From: Planococcus salinus
Lineage (GTDB): Bacteria; Bacillota; Bacilli; Bacillales_A; Planococcaceae
Direction of reading: 5' to 3'
NCBI RefSeq assembly: GCF_003719725.1
Contig: NZ_RIAX01000003.1
Coordinates: 124,001-188,000 of the forward strand
DNA length: 64,000 bases
In this document: positions 63,100-64,000 of the stretch, in pieces
How positions within the stretch are numbered: the first letter of the stretch is position 1
Layout: every line of letters begins with the position of its first letter
Notes under the pieces: model-generated
The model's database searches: none
Told to the model about the DNA's origin: nothing
Seen by the model: only the letters and a program-made list of their open reading frames with translations
Program-made: the position numbers and the translations under genes

Positions 63100-64000
63100 T
63101 CACCGGCTCAGTTGGGGAACCGCCAATTCTTCCAATTGGTTCTGAATATGAGGTCCCCATTTTTCAAACTCCACGAGGAAACCATCATGGCCAAAATCGG
63201 TCTCGATAATCTCCCACGAAGCATTTGGCATTTTTTGCAGCCACGGGATCATCCACTCGCTTGGATACAGCAAATCCTGAGTGAATGACAGCGAGAAAAT
63301 GTTCACATCAAGGGTTTTTTCTGTTACATCATGTGTGTTCATCGCTTTCAAGAGCGTCAAATAACTATTGGGATCAAAACGGCTTGCCAATTTTTCTCCC
63401 TGATAGCTCAAATAGGATTGTATGTCAAATTGCGTGCCGTCATGGCAGCGGGCAAAGCGCTGATTAAACAAATTGCCGCTGCGGTATGTCACCATGCCTG
63501 CCATGCGTGCCACCTGCAAACCCTTTAAGTTCGCACCCTCCGGATAGTTCCCATCATTGTACTCAGCATCACTCAAAATAGCTTGTATGCCAATATGATT
63601 GAATGCCACTCCATAATCACCGTAAGCCGGTGTCACAGCCAGAGGCATGATTTTTTCAACAAAATCCGGGTACAAATGACCCCATTCGAGTGCTTTCATG
63701 CCGCCAAGAGAGCCGCCGATGACCGCCGATAAATGATCGATGCCCATCTGTTTCAATGCTGCACGTTCAGCTCGGACCATATCGCGTATCGTCAGTTCAG
63801 GAAACGACGCCCTGTATGGGTCCCCAGTCTCCGGATCGATCGATAACGGACCTGTAGATCCATTGCAGCCTCCCAGTACGTTGAAGGTGATCACTTGAAA
63901 AACATTCGTATCCACGGCTTTCCCCGGTCCGATCAATCCGTGCCACCAACCCGGATTTTCGTCTGTCCCGACTGCGAACTGATCTCCTGTCAAGGCATGG
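63100..64000 (-). CDS. metX: homoserine O-acetyltransferase MetX, 5' end cut by window
   Basis: About 300 residues of an alpha/beta-hydrolase are present and the reading frame stays open to the window end; MetX proteins are about 370 aa, so roughly 60-70 residues are missing. Visible: HALTGDQ at the edge, NVLGGCNGSTGP, the nucleophile Ser in IGGSLGGMKALEWG, the acid in SFTQDLLYPSEW and His in DFGHDGFLVE. It acetylates homoserine, the first committed step of methionine synthesis, linking to the sulfur-recycling operon at the left end. Confidence 0.92.
   Translation of the reverse strand, partial: HALTGDQFAVGTDENPGWWHGLIGPGKAVDTNVFQVITFNVLGGCNGSTGPLSIDPETGDPYRASFPELTIRDMVRAERAALKQMGIDHLSAVIGGSLGGMKALEWGHLYPDFVEKIMPLAVTPAYGDYGVAFNHIGIQAILSDAEYNDGNYPEGANLKGLQVARMAGMVTYRSGNLFNQRFARCHDGTQFDIQSYLSYQGEKLASRFDPNSYLTLLKAMNTHDVTEKTLDVNIFSLSFTQDLLYPSEWMIPWLQKMPNASWEIIETDFGHDGFLVEFEKWGPHIQNQLEELAVPQLSR

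Overview
The window looks like chromosomal DNA from a Gram-positive member of the Bacillales, most probably Planococcaceae (Planococcus-like). Evidence: strong AGGAGG-type ribosome sites, frequent TTG/GTG starts, a complete LiaFSR cell-envelope stress locus, the yrrT-luxS-mccA-mccB sulfur-recycling operon, an AlaX editing protein, SDR-type threonine dehydrogenase with Kbl, and the GC-rich Bacillales intergenic repeat that begins GAAAAGCG. The genus is inference. No rRNA, tRNA, CRISPR array, prophage or insertion sequence was seen. The gene at the right edge (metX) is cut by the window end.

Layout. 0-8.7 kb: a YjiH-like membrane protein, threonine catabolism (tdh, kbl), the operon yrrT-luxS-mccA-mccB (SAM-cycle recycling and reverse transsulfuration) behind a perfect 12-bp inverted repeat, a YczE-type membrane protein and a YbaK deacylase. 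8.8-17 kb: topB, a NERD nuclease-domain gene bracketed by two 21-bp-phased repeat arrays, an FMN reductase, an NhaP-type antiporter and an ABC-F ATPase. 17-27 kb: an ECF sigma factor, GC-rich interspersed repeats, a CNNM/CorC-type transporter, an M20 dipeptidase, PlsY, DegV, DUF2804, GlpQ, KynA, a YusW-like lipoprotein and a double GNAT protein. 27-43 kb: a heterodimeric ABC exporter, an EamA permease, CopC/CopD, a PAS-GGDEF-EAL protein with a degenerate GGDEF, a split ThrE-type exporter, an alcohol dehydrogenase, a beta-propeller surface protein, AlaX and a lipid kinase. 43-50 kb: a lysine 6-dehydrogenase/aldehyde dehydrogenase pair, an Mta-like MerR regulator with an unusual low-complexity insert and an overlapping 42-aa zinc-ribbon ORF, TrhO, a hydroxyacid dehydrogenase and DedA. 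50-54 kb: LiaI-like, liaH, liaF, liaS, liaR. 54-58.3 kb: carboxylate uptake and activation (small subunit, symporter, YIP1 protein, acyl-CoA synthetase) behind a promoter containing a perfect cre sequence. 58.6-64 kb: a VanR/VanS-like two-component system with a small membrane ORF between its genes, an EamA permease, a small HTH protein and metX.

Themes. Sulfur amino acids (yrrT, luxS, mccAB, metX), amino-acid catabolism (tdh/kbl, kynA, lysine dehydrogenase/aldehyde dehydrogenase) and envelope stress (lia, ABC-F, ABC exporter, two-component systems) dominate.

Most unexplained structure: three + strand arrays of five units at an exact 21-bp period, each closed by GTAAATCC, two of them flanking the NERD gene and one running into its 3' end; a fourth, different array with a 20-bp period; and GC-rich interspersed elements whose ends pair with compensatory changes between copies.
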